Of a DNA stretch of 64,000 bases, positions 20,047-31,435 are shown in pieces. The first letter of the stretch is position 1. Each line of letters starts with the position of its first letter. Origin of the DNA: Pyrrhosoma nymphula (Eukaryota; Arthropoda; Insecta; Odonata; Coenagrionidae); NCBI GenBank assembly GCA_963573305.1, contig OY754330.1:5828001-5892000 (forward strand), written 5' to 3'. The notes beneath the pieces are model-generated. The model was not told the DNA's origin. It saw only the letters and a list, made by a program, of their open reading frames with translations, and ran no database searches. The position numbers and the translations under genes were made by a program.

Positions 20047-21650
20047 TGTAGATTTTAATATCATATTCATAGATAGTTATTGTATGTATTCTACCCATGA
20101 GGGTTAGGTTTAGATGGATTTAGAAGCCCTATGTTTTGCTCAAAAATGAGGTATTAATCGCTTCGAACAGCATTCGGTTAATTAGGCATTTATATATCCA
20201 TTCTCCTATGCTGGAAGGTTTTTGAGAACCGGAAACCCATTGCAAAGTATGGAATCTTTGGAAACACTCTGAAAGATGTACATATAAATTATGAATTTCT
20301 CCAGTAATTTCTGATTTCCAACAGTGCAGCGAAGCCTTCAGGAAGAAAGTTTTATCAGCCTGAATTCGTATTTTTTATTTATCAAAATACCATCGCGAAA
20401 TTCTACGTTCTTTATTTATGAAAACGCAAGGAAGAATGATTGGCAGCAATGTAGCCAAATATAGCATTCCTTTGCTCAATGTCAAGGTTAATTGTCGTAC
20501 GATCACGAAGTTCCTAGCAGAACCATCTGAAGGTGTGATTCGAATTCGATTCAGTCAAGGATCCTTCACTGTCCGCCAGATGTCGACGGAAGAGGGAAAT
20601 CAAGGAAATGCGAATCGCTTGATAACCACTTCGGCCACCTAGCTGTAGTGATGGGCCAAAGTTTTACTAATCAGCTGATGGTATCATATGATACAATTTG
20701 TGCATAACCGATTCCGGGAAAAAATCGGCTGATTTAAATATTTTTTAAATATTTGACATTGACGTGACAGATTTTATGTCTGACTGTAAATTGCTGTAGG
20801 TGACTGAAGCTGGGTGATTTAGACCCATGTTTTGATAAGGTCATAAAGATTCGGCACCGTCGGTAAATGTTTGTCTTTCATAACCCCTTTACTCAACAAA
20901 TTGAACTATCACCGAACATGTTAATGAATTATAAGTTTAATCGAATAATATTATGTAATTTTATTCATCTTTCAACTAACTAATAAGAATCGATCATTTT
21001 CGAGACAAGTACGTCACTTTTGTTACTTTTCTTCTCCCGCCGATTCTATTCAAATAATCATTATACAATAGTATCGGATATTCATTATCTATCAAATAAT
21101 CGAAAGAATCTGAAGCGAAGAATCGATTACCCATCGCTACTTCCGCCAACCGCCACTGCGTTGTTCTACTGCCTCGTGCTCAGACTCCTAGTTCTTGCCT
21201 CGTGCCTTATTGCGATAAAACTTCATTTCACCCTTTATTTTTCACATTTCCTTTATGGTATCATTATTCATTAATTTTCCGTGTTCTTATATTCATCCTT
21301 TTTATTTTATCTCTATCATCCTTTTTATTTTTCATACCGTCCATACATTCACTCTTCATTTTCATACCACTTTCATTCGTTTATCGCCAATACCATTTAT
21401 CATCCCTGGAGTCTTTTTGAGGGCTTAACCGGGTCAATTTTCCACATTTGTGGAATCGCATTTGGTGGGTTGGGCACTCGGCTATCTAAGTGTCGGGTGA
21501 ATCTGATGCCTGGATCCCAAGGAGTCCGTCTGCATTTGTCCTGAGATCTGCACGAAACTTGTGGACATCACAGAGACTTAAAAGGTCAATGATTTTCGGA
21601 GTCAAATTCTTTTTCCAGTGTTCATGTGACCATCCATTATATTATTATTG
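20047..21650. other. no recognisable feature
   Basis: About 1.6 kb of AT-rich sequence with only short chance ORFs. It includes small palindromic pieces around 20660-20740 and a pyrimidine-rich tract at 21020-21420. It may include the decayed right part of the Harbinger relic and the left part of the EnSpm-like element, but no termini were identified. Confidence 0.4.
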
Positions 21651-21654
21651 ACTA

Positions 21655-23087
21655 TTGTGTATTGATGGCTTGCCTCCCACCGAAAGTAACAATAGCCAGC
21701 TTCGGCCAATTCTCTTGGCCTTTCAATATTTCCCAAAAATTGAAGCATTTACCATGGTTATATTAGGCCATCAGATATTGCAGAGTACCTTAGAGATTTC
21801 GTGGATGAGCTATTGGAAATTCTGCCCACTGGAATGCATCACAATGGTAGAAATTACTTTGTTTAAGTAAGTGGTTTCATCCTGGACACCCCGACATAAT
21901 CTTTTACTACGCAGACTATGTCTCACACTGCATATTGCAGTTGCCGAAAAATGCACAACCAAAGGAGAATTTGAAAGATCTAATGTGGCATTTAATGAGC
22001 TTGATGCTCCTCTACGTAGCAATGAAAGTTTCCGTAACCAGGAGCAGAAGGTGCACCATAACAGCCATTCCTCTATTGAGGAACTTCCTGGGGTAGATAT
22101 GGTGAAGCATTTCCCTTATGATTACATGCACCTTACTTGCCTTGGTGTGATGAAGAAGATGCTCTTTCTATTTTTGACAGGACCCCTAATGGTGCGTTTG
22201 CCTAGCATTTTGGTTTCTCAATTGAGTGGCATGTTAGAATCGATAGTGGGGTACATTCCAATGGAGTTTGTGCGAAAACCTAGGTCTCTCAAGGAGCTAA
22301 GGAGATGGAAAGCTACAGAAAAATAAGGCAGCTAATGCTGCCTTAATTCTGCCTAATGGACCCTTGGTACTAAGAGGAATAGTGTTTGATGATGCGTTCT
22401 TACATTTTCTTTGACTTAATTATGCCACGAGGTGTCTTGTTGGGGAGAAGTATGCCCATCATATGAATGAAGCGAGGGTAATTGCTATATTACTTTGTCT
22501 TGAATTTCAAGGCCTTGTATGGCCGAAAGACTGTTTCCCACAATGTCCATGCATTGATTCATCTGTGTGATGATGCAGACTATTATGGGAGTTTAGAGAA
22601 TATCAGCTGTTTCAAATTTGAAGACAAGCTGCAATGCTTGAATGCCTCAATTTGCTACACCAAATTTGGCAGAAGTGAGGCTGGGGGAGTTGGGAGGGGG
22701 GATGACGGATGACAAAATAACATTTTGAGGAACCAAGTGGCTGAATTACCCATGGGCCTGACCGCACCCATGTACTCGAGGGTTGCTCTTGCCAAATGTC
22801 AGGTTTCAGTCAAGAGACCAGACAACTGTATTTTTCTGCAGGAAGGGTCGGTGGCATTTGTTTCCCTCATTGCCACCATTGGGGTAACAGTGTATGTGTA
22901 TGGACGAGCCTTCAGCAAGGTTGTGGACGTTTATGTGGCTCCAGGGAAGTCAAGTAAAGTAGGGATTTATTTGGCATCCAAATTATCTAGGCCAAAGATA
23001 TGGCCAGTGAGTTCAATTGTAGGAAAGGCTGTGGCTATTCCAGTGAATAGGGAGGGAAGAGGGCAGAGGAGGAGGAGTTCTTCGTAG
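21655..23087 (+). pseudogene. EnSpm/CACTA-like (tnp2-type) transposase relic
   Basis: Fragments occur in family order. IDGLPPTESNNSQLRPIL (about 21660) resembles the 'DGLPLFKSS..Q.WPIL' region of animal EnSpm-like transposases. FPYDYMHLTCLGVMKKMLF (about 22110) and EFVRKPRSLKELRRWKATEK (about 22265) follow. YGRKTVSHNVHALIHLCDDADYYG (about 22515) matches the 'S.NVH.LIHL..D...+G' block. A C-terminal piece runs 22725-23087. The stop after WKATEK and several frame changes show decay. Assignment rests on remembered family motifs, not on a search. Confidence 0.6.
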
Positions 23088-23301
23088 TTGAACTTAATCA
23101 CACTTAACATGACACAGTTCGCTGTATTATGTGTAAGTCCAATCTGTTATAAATTTCACTGAGGACATTATTATCAATGAGTATCATAGCATGTTTCTTT
23201 TAATCAAGGTTTTCTTTCTTATTCTTAGGATGTCTTGGGTCATTGTGGAGTTAGGGCTGCTCAGCAGCGGTAGGGACTCTTGTGGTGGGAGCTAAAGCAC
23301 A

Positions 23302-23877
23302 ATGCCTGCTGCTGTAGTATCGGAGACCTGGATATTTGAGAAGGAAGGGGATAAGTATTGTTGGTGGCCTCCAAAGGCTAATGCCAACATAAATAGTCTG
23401 GTAGGAAAAATGAGGACACCACAGGATTGGCAGACTTGGCACGTAGAGAGTGTGTATCAAGAGCACTTCTGTAAGTTAACCCATTTATAATTGGGTTTTA
23501 CCTTTCTAGCGCTTGCAATGAATATAGGAGTTAACATAATGGAAATGATATATTTTTTCCCATAATGTGTACATGAAAGTTTTTGCAGAAGATTCCCTTA
23601 GTTGGCATTAACATTTCATCCAAATTTCATGTTATCAGCCGACTATGCAATCGCCCGAGATGTACTAAGAAATGGATCTGAAGTGACTGACTTGGAGAAC
23701 TTAATAATGACGAATCCAACTCCGTGTTGTTCATCGTCTCGTGACCAATCCAGTACCAGTAGGCCTACAGATTCTCAAGTAAGCATCATTGACCTAACCT
23801 CTGTAGATATTGGCATAGTTTCTGACCAGTTATTTCACTCCAAAAAGTTTTTTATAACTACGGATTTGAAAAGTTAA
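23302..23877 (+). pseudogene. small partner ORF of the EnSpm-like element (possible DUF4806-type)
   Basis: An ATG at 23302 opens SETWIFEKEGDKYCWWPPKA, a Trp-rich segment like the N-terminus of small proteins often encoded beside animal EnSpm-like transposases. The frame meets a donor-like GTAAGT at 23472. An acceptor-like TTTTTGCAG ends at 23589. A second piece (to 23877) has YAIARDVLRNGSEVTDLENL. The proposed junction does not give a clean frame, so the model is uncertain. It lies 215 bp after the transposase on the same strand. Function is unknown. Confidence 0.4.
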
Positions 23878-23924
23878 GTGCTGAATCATTTATGTTATCC
23901 AGATGAGTTTTATTTTTCCAGTAA

Positions 23925-25440
23925 CCGTCATTAACAATAAAAAATTAAAGTTTCGGAGTACCTGGCTAAAAAGGTTCAATTGGCTGGCTTATTCTAAGGC
24001 TAAGGATGGAACTTATTGCAAGTTTTGCGTTAATAGCCAATGAGTTCACTGGTAAAGGCCAACACCAAAAATTGGGAGTCTTAGTAACTATGCCTTATAG
24101 AAAGTGGAAAGACACAATGGATAAATTCACCTCTCACAGCAACTCTTGAGTACCACAAAACATCTTGTGTAGCTGCAGAAAACTTGATGAAGGTAGACTC
24201 TGGCCGAGTAGAAGACATAAAAATGATGTTGGATTCGCAGAAGAAGAAAGAAAAAGAACAAAAGAGAGCTTCACTGAAGCCTATAATTGACACAATTATA
24301 TTCTGCGGAGAAAATGAAATACCCCTTTGGGGACATCGGGACAGTGGGCCACTGACGACCGAAAAACCTTTAGAAAAGGAGGGCAAATTTCGTGCCTTGC
24401 TCAAGTACCTGTGAGCAGTCACCGATGAAAGTTTAAAAAATCACACTTTTAATTGTGCACGAAATGCAACCTATAATAGCCCTGAAGTCCAGAATGAAAT
24501 TATTGACAATTGTGGAAAACTTATACAGAAAAAAGTTGTTCAATCTGTAAACAGTGCAGATTGTTTTTCCATTTTAGGAGATGAAACGCTTGATGTGTCT
24601 GGAAAAGAGCAGTTTTCACTTTGCATTCGATACATTTCGAATGAAAATAAACCGATCCTGAAAGAAGACTTAATTGCATTTACCCACATAACTGATTTGT
24701 CTGCTGAAAGCATTTACGAAACTATTTTAACCATTTGTGCAAGTGTAGGTCTCAGCATGGATAAAGTCATTGGTCAAGGGTACGATGGTTGTTCAACGTT
24801 TAGTGGACATTTGTCTGGCGTACATCAAAGATTTCGGGAATCACACCCCAAAGCTATTTATGTGCACTGTGTTGCACACCGTCTGAATTTGGTTTTGAGT
24901 GACTCCTTACACATCCCTTACATAAGGAACTGTTTGGGAACTATAAATGAAGTGGCCAATATGATGAGATATAATACTCAAAGTGGTGATATGCTAAAAA
25001 GACATAATGAGAATCTTGTACCAGAAACTCAAAAAACATGCCTCCTTCGCCTGTGTGACACAAGATTAATCGAAAGACAAGATTCTGTCAATACATTTGT
25101 TGAAGTTTTTCCAGCCATCGTTGCTACTCTGCAAGAGTTATCTACTTCTAGTAGAGTGATATCGTCTTCAGCTGCCAATCTCCTAGCCTCTGTTGAAAAA
25201 AGGAAGTTTCCTTGTTGCAATGGTGGTGTGTGAATTCATATTTAGCATCACACTCTTCTACTTTCAAAGTACCTCCAAAAACCTGAAAGTGACATATCGT
25301 CTGCCCATTAACTTTGCTGATGACACGGTTGAACGACTGAAGGATTTGCGCAGCCCGTCTGAAAATGAAGATAGCAGTGATATCAAACAACTCAATTCGT
25401 TATTGGAAAAGGCTGAAAAAATGTCTCAAGACAATTTTTA
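23925..25440 (+). pseudogene. hAT transposase of ZMYM1/DUF4371 type, truncated
   Basis: A TTF-type zinc-finger remnant (RSTWLKRFNWLAYSKAKDG, then TYCKFC) starts near 23955. It is followed by LKPIIDTIIFCGENEIPLWG and HRDSGPL (about 24270-24360) and the nuclease core from about 24540: ILGDETLDVSGKEQFSLCIR, GQGYDGCSTFSGHLSGVHQR and YVHCVAHRLNLVLSDSLH. The core frame 24595-25233 is open. The sequence then breaks and continues in another frame to 25441. The C-terminal hAT dimerisation domain is not seen. The order and motifs match hAT proteins related to ZMYM1. Stops around 24040-24180 make it a relic. Confidence 0.75.
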
Positions 25441-26480
25441 ACTCCATTATTTTTGTAAGCTTCACGTTGATCGACAGTTTTAAGGGCATTTGAGTTTTCA
25501 GTTACCTCATAAGTATCGTACTGAATCTCACTTGGGTACTAATTCAATGAAACATCATATTTTCGTTAACATTATAACGATTAATCGTATCATTCAGGCC
25601 GTTCCAATCCACCGTAGTCGTACGGGTAGCTCTTACGATTTAATGTGGACGCATATCGGTTGTCAGTTGGATGTCATACTGTGTACACGGAAGAACGGGC
25701 ATTACAGCTGTGAGCGTAACCGAATATGTTGTCTTGTATTTGTTCGTATATTTTAATTCATACGCGAGTGTGACTTCTAGTATACTTCTCATGTATTATT
25801 TTAAACCAGTGACACAAGGGTAAGAAGTCATCCGTTAACTTGCTACACTGACAAAGAATTAGCATTTTTGTAGCTGTTCTCGTTACGCTCATATTCCGAG
25901 ATGTATTTTGATTGAACTCAAATTCCATGTTGAACGCCGCTATATAAGTGTTTGGGATGCTGGTATAATCCTAAGCTACACTGTATCGACTAGAACAACT
26001 TGAGCATATACCACGGCATATATACACTCAATTCATGGAATACGCTGATACATTTCCCCACGATTTCCCCTTGGTGTTTGATATTTTACTTTTGGAGTGA
26101 TGCTAGTGTGATACATATGTTATCCTGAAAATATAAGTTAAAATCATCGGCAACCTTCCTTAAAAAAGCTTTCTTCCTTTACAATGTGTTACTGTGGCCA
26201 AGCATTGGATATTTCATACAAGTTTTGTGGCATGTTTGGCGTTTACTTCAACTTTGGATGCTACTTTTTAAATGCCTTGTAATATTGACGTGTGTTGTCG
26301 AGCGGTTAAGCTGATTAATGTCAGTGTTTAACGTTTGTGAAACTGACGGCTATTACTGTTTTCAATCTTGTCAATCGTCCATTGATCAGGTAAGTAGCTC
26401 ATTTAATAAATGTGTTCATTAATCAGGAGGAGGAGTAAATCTATTAAGGAGGGAATGTTTCTCAAAAACCTGTATTGTGA
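25441..26480. other. no recognisable feature
   Basis: About 1 kb without a supported coding frame, repeat or terminus. Confidence 0.4.
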
Positions 26481-26489
26481 CATTTTACA

Positions 26490-26685
26490 GAAACTGGTGA
26501 AATTTGTTCTTGGAACTGATTCTCTTTCAGCTCGTGATATAGCATCTGAGGGTATGTTGTCTAGTAAATCTAAACATTTTGATATTCAGTATCATTTCAT
26601 CAGATACTGTGTACAACGTGGGGATGTGAAGCTAACCCAGCTAGCAAAAGGAAAGCTCTATACGGATATGTTTTGGGTAAAATAG
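26490..26685 (+). pseudogene. Copia polyprotein C-terminal remnant (RNase H end)
   Basis: SARDIASEGMLSSKSKHFDI followed by QYHFIRYCVQRGDVKL corresponds to the 'KHIDIRYHFIRE.V..G.I.L' end of Copia RNase H. The frame stops at 26683-26685. Only about 65 residues remain. It is not the missing 3' part of the Copia fragment at 39-41 kb by simple insertion, since the order is reversed. A perfect 9-bp stem (GGGTAAAAT/ATTTTACCC, 26675-26698) spans the stop. Confidence 0.6.
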
Positions 26686-26698
26686 GGTGATTTTACCC

Positions 26699-27389
26699 TT
26701 TCCCGCTTTACCAGGACTTTATCCACCTTCTACTCCCTCGACTCCTATCGGAGGATGCGAGAAATTAGGAAAAAGGGACGTTATTCATCAACTTTTCGTC
26801 AGGTGTCACCTTTGAACTCGGGAATTTCCACGGGGCCATGGAATTTCGCTATTGGTATTCTCCAAATTTCACACTTTGCTCTTCTTTCGACTTGTGCCTT
26901 TTAAGACTCAAGAAATTGTCCAAATAGTTCAAATCAAAGGTAATAAATTTCTCTGAGTTCATTGGTATCATGTTCTTCTCACGTGTGTTTTGATTACGCG
27001 AGTGCGGTGTATAATACCTAATGTGTTCTATTGCATTCATTTCGCCGCTATCCATCGGTGTGTTTAATCAGTTATTAATGAAACAAGTGATACTTCGTGA
27101 TATTTAGCTGCAGTGAATATTGTCAAAATTTAGATTCGTTGTTTGATTCAAAATCATAGTGGTGTTGCGTTATCTTTCGGTTGTGATTTGGATTAATGAT
27201 GTTTTCTCCCGAAGTTGTAATTGTTACCGCAAGCTTGTGCTTGACCTGTGATGAAAATGGCTCGAATAATATATGTACAGTTTTCATCTATCTTTAGCAT
27301 TACCTAGCGTACTTCATTGTGGTGAACGATAGACGATCCCAAATCCCACAAAACTGCAACTCCAGTGAGAAAAACCGTGATCGAGTGAA
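26699..27389. other. probable 5' region of the SGNH-type LINE
   Basis: No coding frame is supported here. It directly precedes the ORF1 frame of the interrupted plus-strand LINE and may include its 5' UTR or the start of a decayed ORF1. Confidence 0.35.
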
Positions 27390-27488
27390 TTCAAACTCGC
27401 TCTCCTAACACCACGTTTATCCCAAAACTCCAACGAAAGAAGATCTTAATGTTCGGTGATTCAATACTCAAGCAGGTTCATGTTGAAG
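27390..27488 (+). pseudogene. LINE ORF1, SGNH-hydrolase-like, 5' piece
   Basis: The frame IPKLQRKKILMFGDSILKQV carries the GDS catalytic-serine block of SGNH hydrolases. It is cut at 27488 by LINE copy 5. The same frame resumes at 33214 after one TSD copy is removed. The true start codon is not visible; a stop lies at about 27388. Confidence 0.7.
27478..27488. repeat. TSD of LINE copy 5 (left)
   Basis: TCATGTTGAAG, repeated exactly at 33214-33224. The reading frame of the interrupted host ORF is restored when one copy is kept. Confidence 0.9.
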
Positions 27489-27514
27489 TAGTAGTAGTAG
27501 GTTTAAGGATGTAG

Positions 27515-27544
27515 GGTGCGTCGACGGCTAGGTCATTTTGCACC
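27515..27544 (-). other. 3'-terminal stem-loop of LINE copy 5
   Basis: GGTGC/GCACC stem around a loop that differs from copy 4, immediately before the CTA-repeat tail. Confidence 0.55.
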
Positions 27545-27650
27545 ACTACACAGTCTTCGTAGTAAAAGTATTAAATATTAGTCACTTGCACTCATGTCAC
27601 TTATTTTAAAAAAAATTAATATAATGTGATTACAAATAAAAAATAAAAAC

Positions 27651-30600
27651 TTATATTTTTTGGAATAGTCCTGTCCCTTTTATAAATAAAATGACTCGGC
27701 TTAAAACATTAGGGTCGTCTCCTAGGATGGATTTTAGGTCTCCCCCTAAATTGAGCCGCCTTCGCGCGTCACGGTATTTGTCACACTCCGTCAGGATGTG
27801 CCGAATGTTGAGAGGACAGTCGCAATTATCACACTGCGGTCGTACTTTCTCTTCCGTGAAGAGAAATGCGTGAGTTAAAGGGCAGTGCCCTATCCTCAAA
27901 CGTGTTATGACGACTTCCTCTCTTCGGCTGTTCCTGACGGAAGAGGGCCACACTGACGTTACCGGCTTGATGTCACGAAGTTTATTATCCTGTGTAGTAC
28001 GCCATGACTCCTTCCACTGCCCTAGGATTATTTGTTTCAGGGAAGATTTCAGGTCCTCGTGAGGAACCAGCGTCGACTTAGTCTCGGTATCGTTCAGAGC
28101 CTCTTTGGCCAAAGCGTCCGCCTTTTCATTTCCGGCTATTCCCGCATGCCCCGGGACCCAAAGGAACCAAACGCGTACTCCCTTTCTGCTGAGAGACAGT
28201 AGGGAAGAATGAATGTCCTGAATGATCGGGTGCATGGGCGAAAACCCGGAGATTGATTGTATTGAGCTGAGGGAGTCGGTGCATATAACGAAGGAGTGAC
28301 CTTCGTCACATAGGTTTTCAAGTGCCATCTTAATGGCAAATAGTTCTGCTGTGTATACACTACACATCGGATTTAATTTTGCTTTGACTACTCCTTGGCT
28401 AGGCGAGAATGCTGCGCAGGCACAGGCCAACTCTGACTTAGATCCGTCTGTGTATACTGGCACAAAATCGGAGTGATTCCCTTTAAACATTAAAAACTGA
28501 CGCTGGTATTCCGAGGGAGTGGTGAAGGATTTTTGACGATCACACAAGACCCCTTTAACCACGGGGGTGGGTGTTAACCAGGGAGGGTGGGATGAGTAAG
28601 AGACAGGGTACACTTTAGGTACCCTGAAATCACACCCGCGAATTAAATCATTAAAACGTACACAAACAGGCCTAGTGGCCTTCGTCCGTCGGTTAAACAT
28701 TTCTAAAAAACGAGGTTTAAAAAGTACGTTAAAACAAGGGTGTGCCGTCATGGATAAAACTTTGGAGACATAATTGCACATAAGCGCGTTCCTCCGGTGG
28801 CATAGAGGAGGCTCCCCTGCATCAGAATAGATGCTTACGACCGGGCTTGTCCGAAATGCCCCCGTACAGAGTCGTAACCCCGCGTTGTGTACGGGGGGCA
28901 GTGCTCGTAGGTACGACTCGCGGGCGGACGCATAAATAAAACAACCGTAGTCTAATTTAGAGCGCACCAGTGTGCGATACAATAAAAGCAAAGTTGTGCG
29001 ATCTGCTCCCCATGATGTGTGGCTTAGAAACTTTATAATATTCAGAGATTTAATACATTTTGTCTTTAAAATATTGATATGTTCTCGCCAATTGAGCCTG
29101 TGGTCGAGTGTCATACCAAGAAAGCGGGCTGACTGGACAAAAGGGAGATTTCTTCCCCCGAGGTGTAATGTGGGCTGCATTTGGAGTCTTATTTTCCTGT
29201 GGAAATGGACACATCTGGTCTTCTCATGGGAGAACCGAAAGCCGTTCCTTTGGGTCCACTGGTTCAATTTGTTCAATGTCATCTGAACCATTCTGGATGC
29301 AGTTGCCACCTTGGATGATCTGCAGAAAATTGCCAGGTCATCCACGAACAGTGTGCCTATCACCGGAGCCATGATACAATTAACGACGTCATTTATCGCA
29401 ATGGCGAAAAGCGTCACGCTCAAGACGGAGCCCTGGGGAACTCCGTTGTCAAGACGGTAAAAATCAGATAAAAACTGCCCTATTCTAATTTTAAAAACTC
29501 GTTGCGTTAAAAAATTTTGAATAAAATTCGGCAGATTGCCTCTAAAACCCCACTCGTGCAAAGTCTTTAAAATCTTCCGCCGCCAGACCCGGTCGTAAGC
29601 CTTCTCCAAATCGAAGAAGACACCGATCACGTGTTGGCGGAGGAGAAAGCCTTCTTGGATGAAATTGTCGATCCTCACTAAATGGTCCATGGTGGAACGA
29701 CCGCGTCTAAATCCACATTGGATGTTGGAGAGAATGTTTCGGCGCTCTAACCACCAAACGAGCCGCCGGTTCACCATTCTCTCCATTAACTTGCACAGGC
29801 AACTGGTGAGAGATATAGGCCGGTAAGAATTCGGATCAGCTCTATCTTTCCCATGTTTGGGAATGGGGACAATGACAGACTCCCGCCAGGACGAAGGAAA
29901 GTGACCTTCAGCCCACAGCTGATTATACGTCTGCAGGACTTCCTGCAGCGCTGTCTCCGGAAGGTTGCGGAGAAAAGCATTGTGGACCCCGTCTGGTCCT
30001 GGAGAGGTGTCGTGGGAGTCATCGATGGCAGATTTCAGCTCCCACAAGGAAAAGGGGAGGTTGTAATCTGCCATTGTACGCGTCTCCTTGAAGCTTATAG
30101 GAATTTTCTCGAGACGTTGCTTAAACGTTCGGAAGGCAGGATCCAGATTTTCATCGCTGCTCACCTTGGCGATTGACTGGCCGATTATCTCGCCAATGGC
30201 AGCTGGAGAAGTAACCACTTTTCCTCTGACTTTTAAGAAGGAGACGCCGAGCTGCTGATTGTTTCCAGAAATGCTCTTCACCTTACGCCACACCTGTGCA
30301 AGGGGTGTGCTGATATTGACACCAGAGACAAAATTCATCCAAGAGGCCCTCTTTGCCTCCTTTACGACCTGACGGGCTTTAGCTCTCAGACGCCGAAAAG
30401 AGGACAGATTGTTTTCAGTGGGATATTTGTTAAAAATTTGCAACGCCTTCTTGCGTTTCCGAATGGCTTTGGCACATTCATCATTCCACCAAGGCACAGC
30501 AGCTCTCGACACGATGCGCCGAGACCGCGGTACGCTCATGTCGGCGGCGGTGATGATGCTGTTAGTCAATAATTGTACATTAAAAGTGCTATCGCGATTT

Positions 30601-31352
30601 TTATCGCACGTATAATTAAAATTGCTTTTAAAACAAAACCAATCGGCTTTCCGCACAATCCAGTTGCCCGGACGAATTAAATCAGAGTTAAAACGCCGCT
30701 CCTTAAAAATTAAAAAAGGGAAGTGATCGCTCCCACAAAGATCTTCGTGCACAGACAAAGACACCTTATTTGTTAAACTGCTCGATAAAATGCATAAATC
30801 AATGGAGGAGAAATCACCATTGAAAGAGTTAAAACGGGTCTTCTCCCCGTTGTTCAGTAAGACTAGGTTAAAATCTAAAATAAAACTTGATAAAATGCGT
30901 CCCCTGCGGTTACACTGTCCCGCAGTGCTTCCCCAGAGAGTATCATGAGCGTTAAAATCTCCGAGTAAGATAAAAGGCCGAGGCAGCTGGTGGACAAGGG
31001 ATTCTAAATTAAAACGGGTGACCGGCGCACCCTCCGGCAGATAAACGTTGCATAACGTAATCGCCTCCGGTGCGTGCACTGTCACCGCCACCGCTTGAAA
31101 CGGTGTGTTGAGTTGCACTCGGGAGGTGTAAAGGGCCTCCCGAGTAGCAACCGCCACTCCACCCTGGGCTCGTTGGCCACTGGTGTCGTCCAGTCTAAAA
31201 AGGTTAAAACCATTTAAAATGCCTTTGTCCGTTGTTTTAAAATGAGTTTCCTGCAAGCATATGCAGGACGGGTTAAAATCACGAATTAAAACACTCAGCT
31301 CCTCCTTACGCCGATAAAAACCATTGCAGTTCCACTGCAAAGTAAAAGCCAT
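27651..31352 (-). CDS. LINE ORF2: AP endonuclease-reverse transcriptase-RNase H
   Basis: Uninterrupted 1233-residue frame from the ATG at 31352 (MAFTLQWNCNGF). Endonuclease motifs are WNCNG, LQETH, GDFNAHDTLWGS and GSDHFP. RT motifs are SYRPISLTSCLCKLMERMVN, FFDLEKAYDRVW, GVPQGSVLSVTLF and LFVDDLAIF. RNase H motifs are VYTDGSKSEL, YTAELFAIKMAL, CTDSLSS and GNEKADALAK. A C-terminal finger has CDNCDCPLNIRHILTEC. All acidic residues of the three enzyme domains are present. It aligns with copy 4 over the full length but differs at many positions, so the two subfamilies are well separated and both retain coding capacity. Confidence 0.95.
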   Translation of the reverse strand: MAFTLQWNCNGFYRRKEELSVLIRDFNPSCICLQETHFKTTDKGILNGFNLFRLDDTSGQRAQGGVAVATREALYTSRVQLNTPFQAVAVTVHAPEAITLCNVYLPEGAPVTRFNLESLVHQLPRPFILLGDFNAHDTLWGSTAGQCNRRGRILSSFILDFNLVLLNNGEKTRFNSFNGDFSSIDLCILSSSLTNKVSLSVHEDLCGSDHFPFLIFKERRFNSDLIRPGNWIVRKADWFCFKSNFNYTCDKNRDSTFNVQLLTNSIITAADMSVPRSRRIVSRAAVPWWNDECAKAIRKRKKALQIFNKYPTENNLSSFRRLRAKARQVVKEAKRASWMNFVSGVNISTPLAQVWRKVKSISGNNQQLGVSFLKVRGKVVTSPAAIGEIIGQSIAKVSSDENLDPAFRTFKQRLEKIPISFKETRTMADYNLPFSLWELKSAIDDSHDTSPGPDGVHNAFLRNLPETALQEVLQTYNQLWAEGHFPSSWRESVIVPIPKHGKDRADPNSYRPISLTSCLCKLMERMVNRRLVWWLERRNILSNIQCGFRRGRSTMDHLVRIDNFIQEGFLLRQHVIGVFFDLEKAYDRVWRRKILKTLHEWGFRGNLPNFIQNFLTQRVFKIRIGQFLSDFYRLDNGVPQGSVLSVTLFAIAINDVVNCIMAPVIGTLFVDDLAIFCRSSKVATASRMVQMTLNKLNQWTQRNGFRFSHEKTRCVHFHRKIRLQMQPTLHLGGRNLPFVQSARFLGMTLDHRLNWREHINILKTKCIKSLNIIKFLSHTSWGADRTTLLLLYRTLVRSKLDYGCFIYASARESYLRALPPVHNAGLRLCTGAFRTSPVVSIYSDAGEPPLCHRRNALMCNYVSKVLSMTAHPCFNVLFKPRFLEMFNRRTKATRPVCVRFNDLIRGCDFRVPKVYPVSYSSHPPWLTPTPVVKGVLCDRQKSFTTPSEYQRQFLMFKGNHSDFVPVYTDGSKSELACACAAFSPSQGVVKAKLNPMCSVYTAELFAIKMALENLCDEGHSFVICTDSLSSIQSISGFSPMHPIIQDIHSSLLSLSRKGVRVWFLWVPGHAGIAGNEKADALAKEALNDTETKSTLVPHEDLKSSLKQIILGQWKESWRTTQDNKLRDIKPVTSVWPSSVRNSRREEVVITRLRIGHCPLTHAFLFTEEKVRPQCDNCDCPLNIRHILTECDKYRDARRRLNLGGDLKSILGDDPNVLSRVILFIKGTGLFQKI

Positions 31353-31435
31353 TAGTAATATAAAAATTTAAAAATAAATAAATAAATTAAATAAATTAAA
31401 TAATTCAATTTAAAATGTAAAACACAGTTGGAGGA

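Noticed and set aside
20640..20760. Palindromic bits around AATCAGCTGATGGTATCATATG
   Set aside because: Short and AT-rich, with no matching partner terminus or target duplication.
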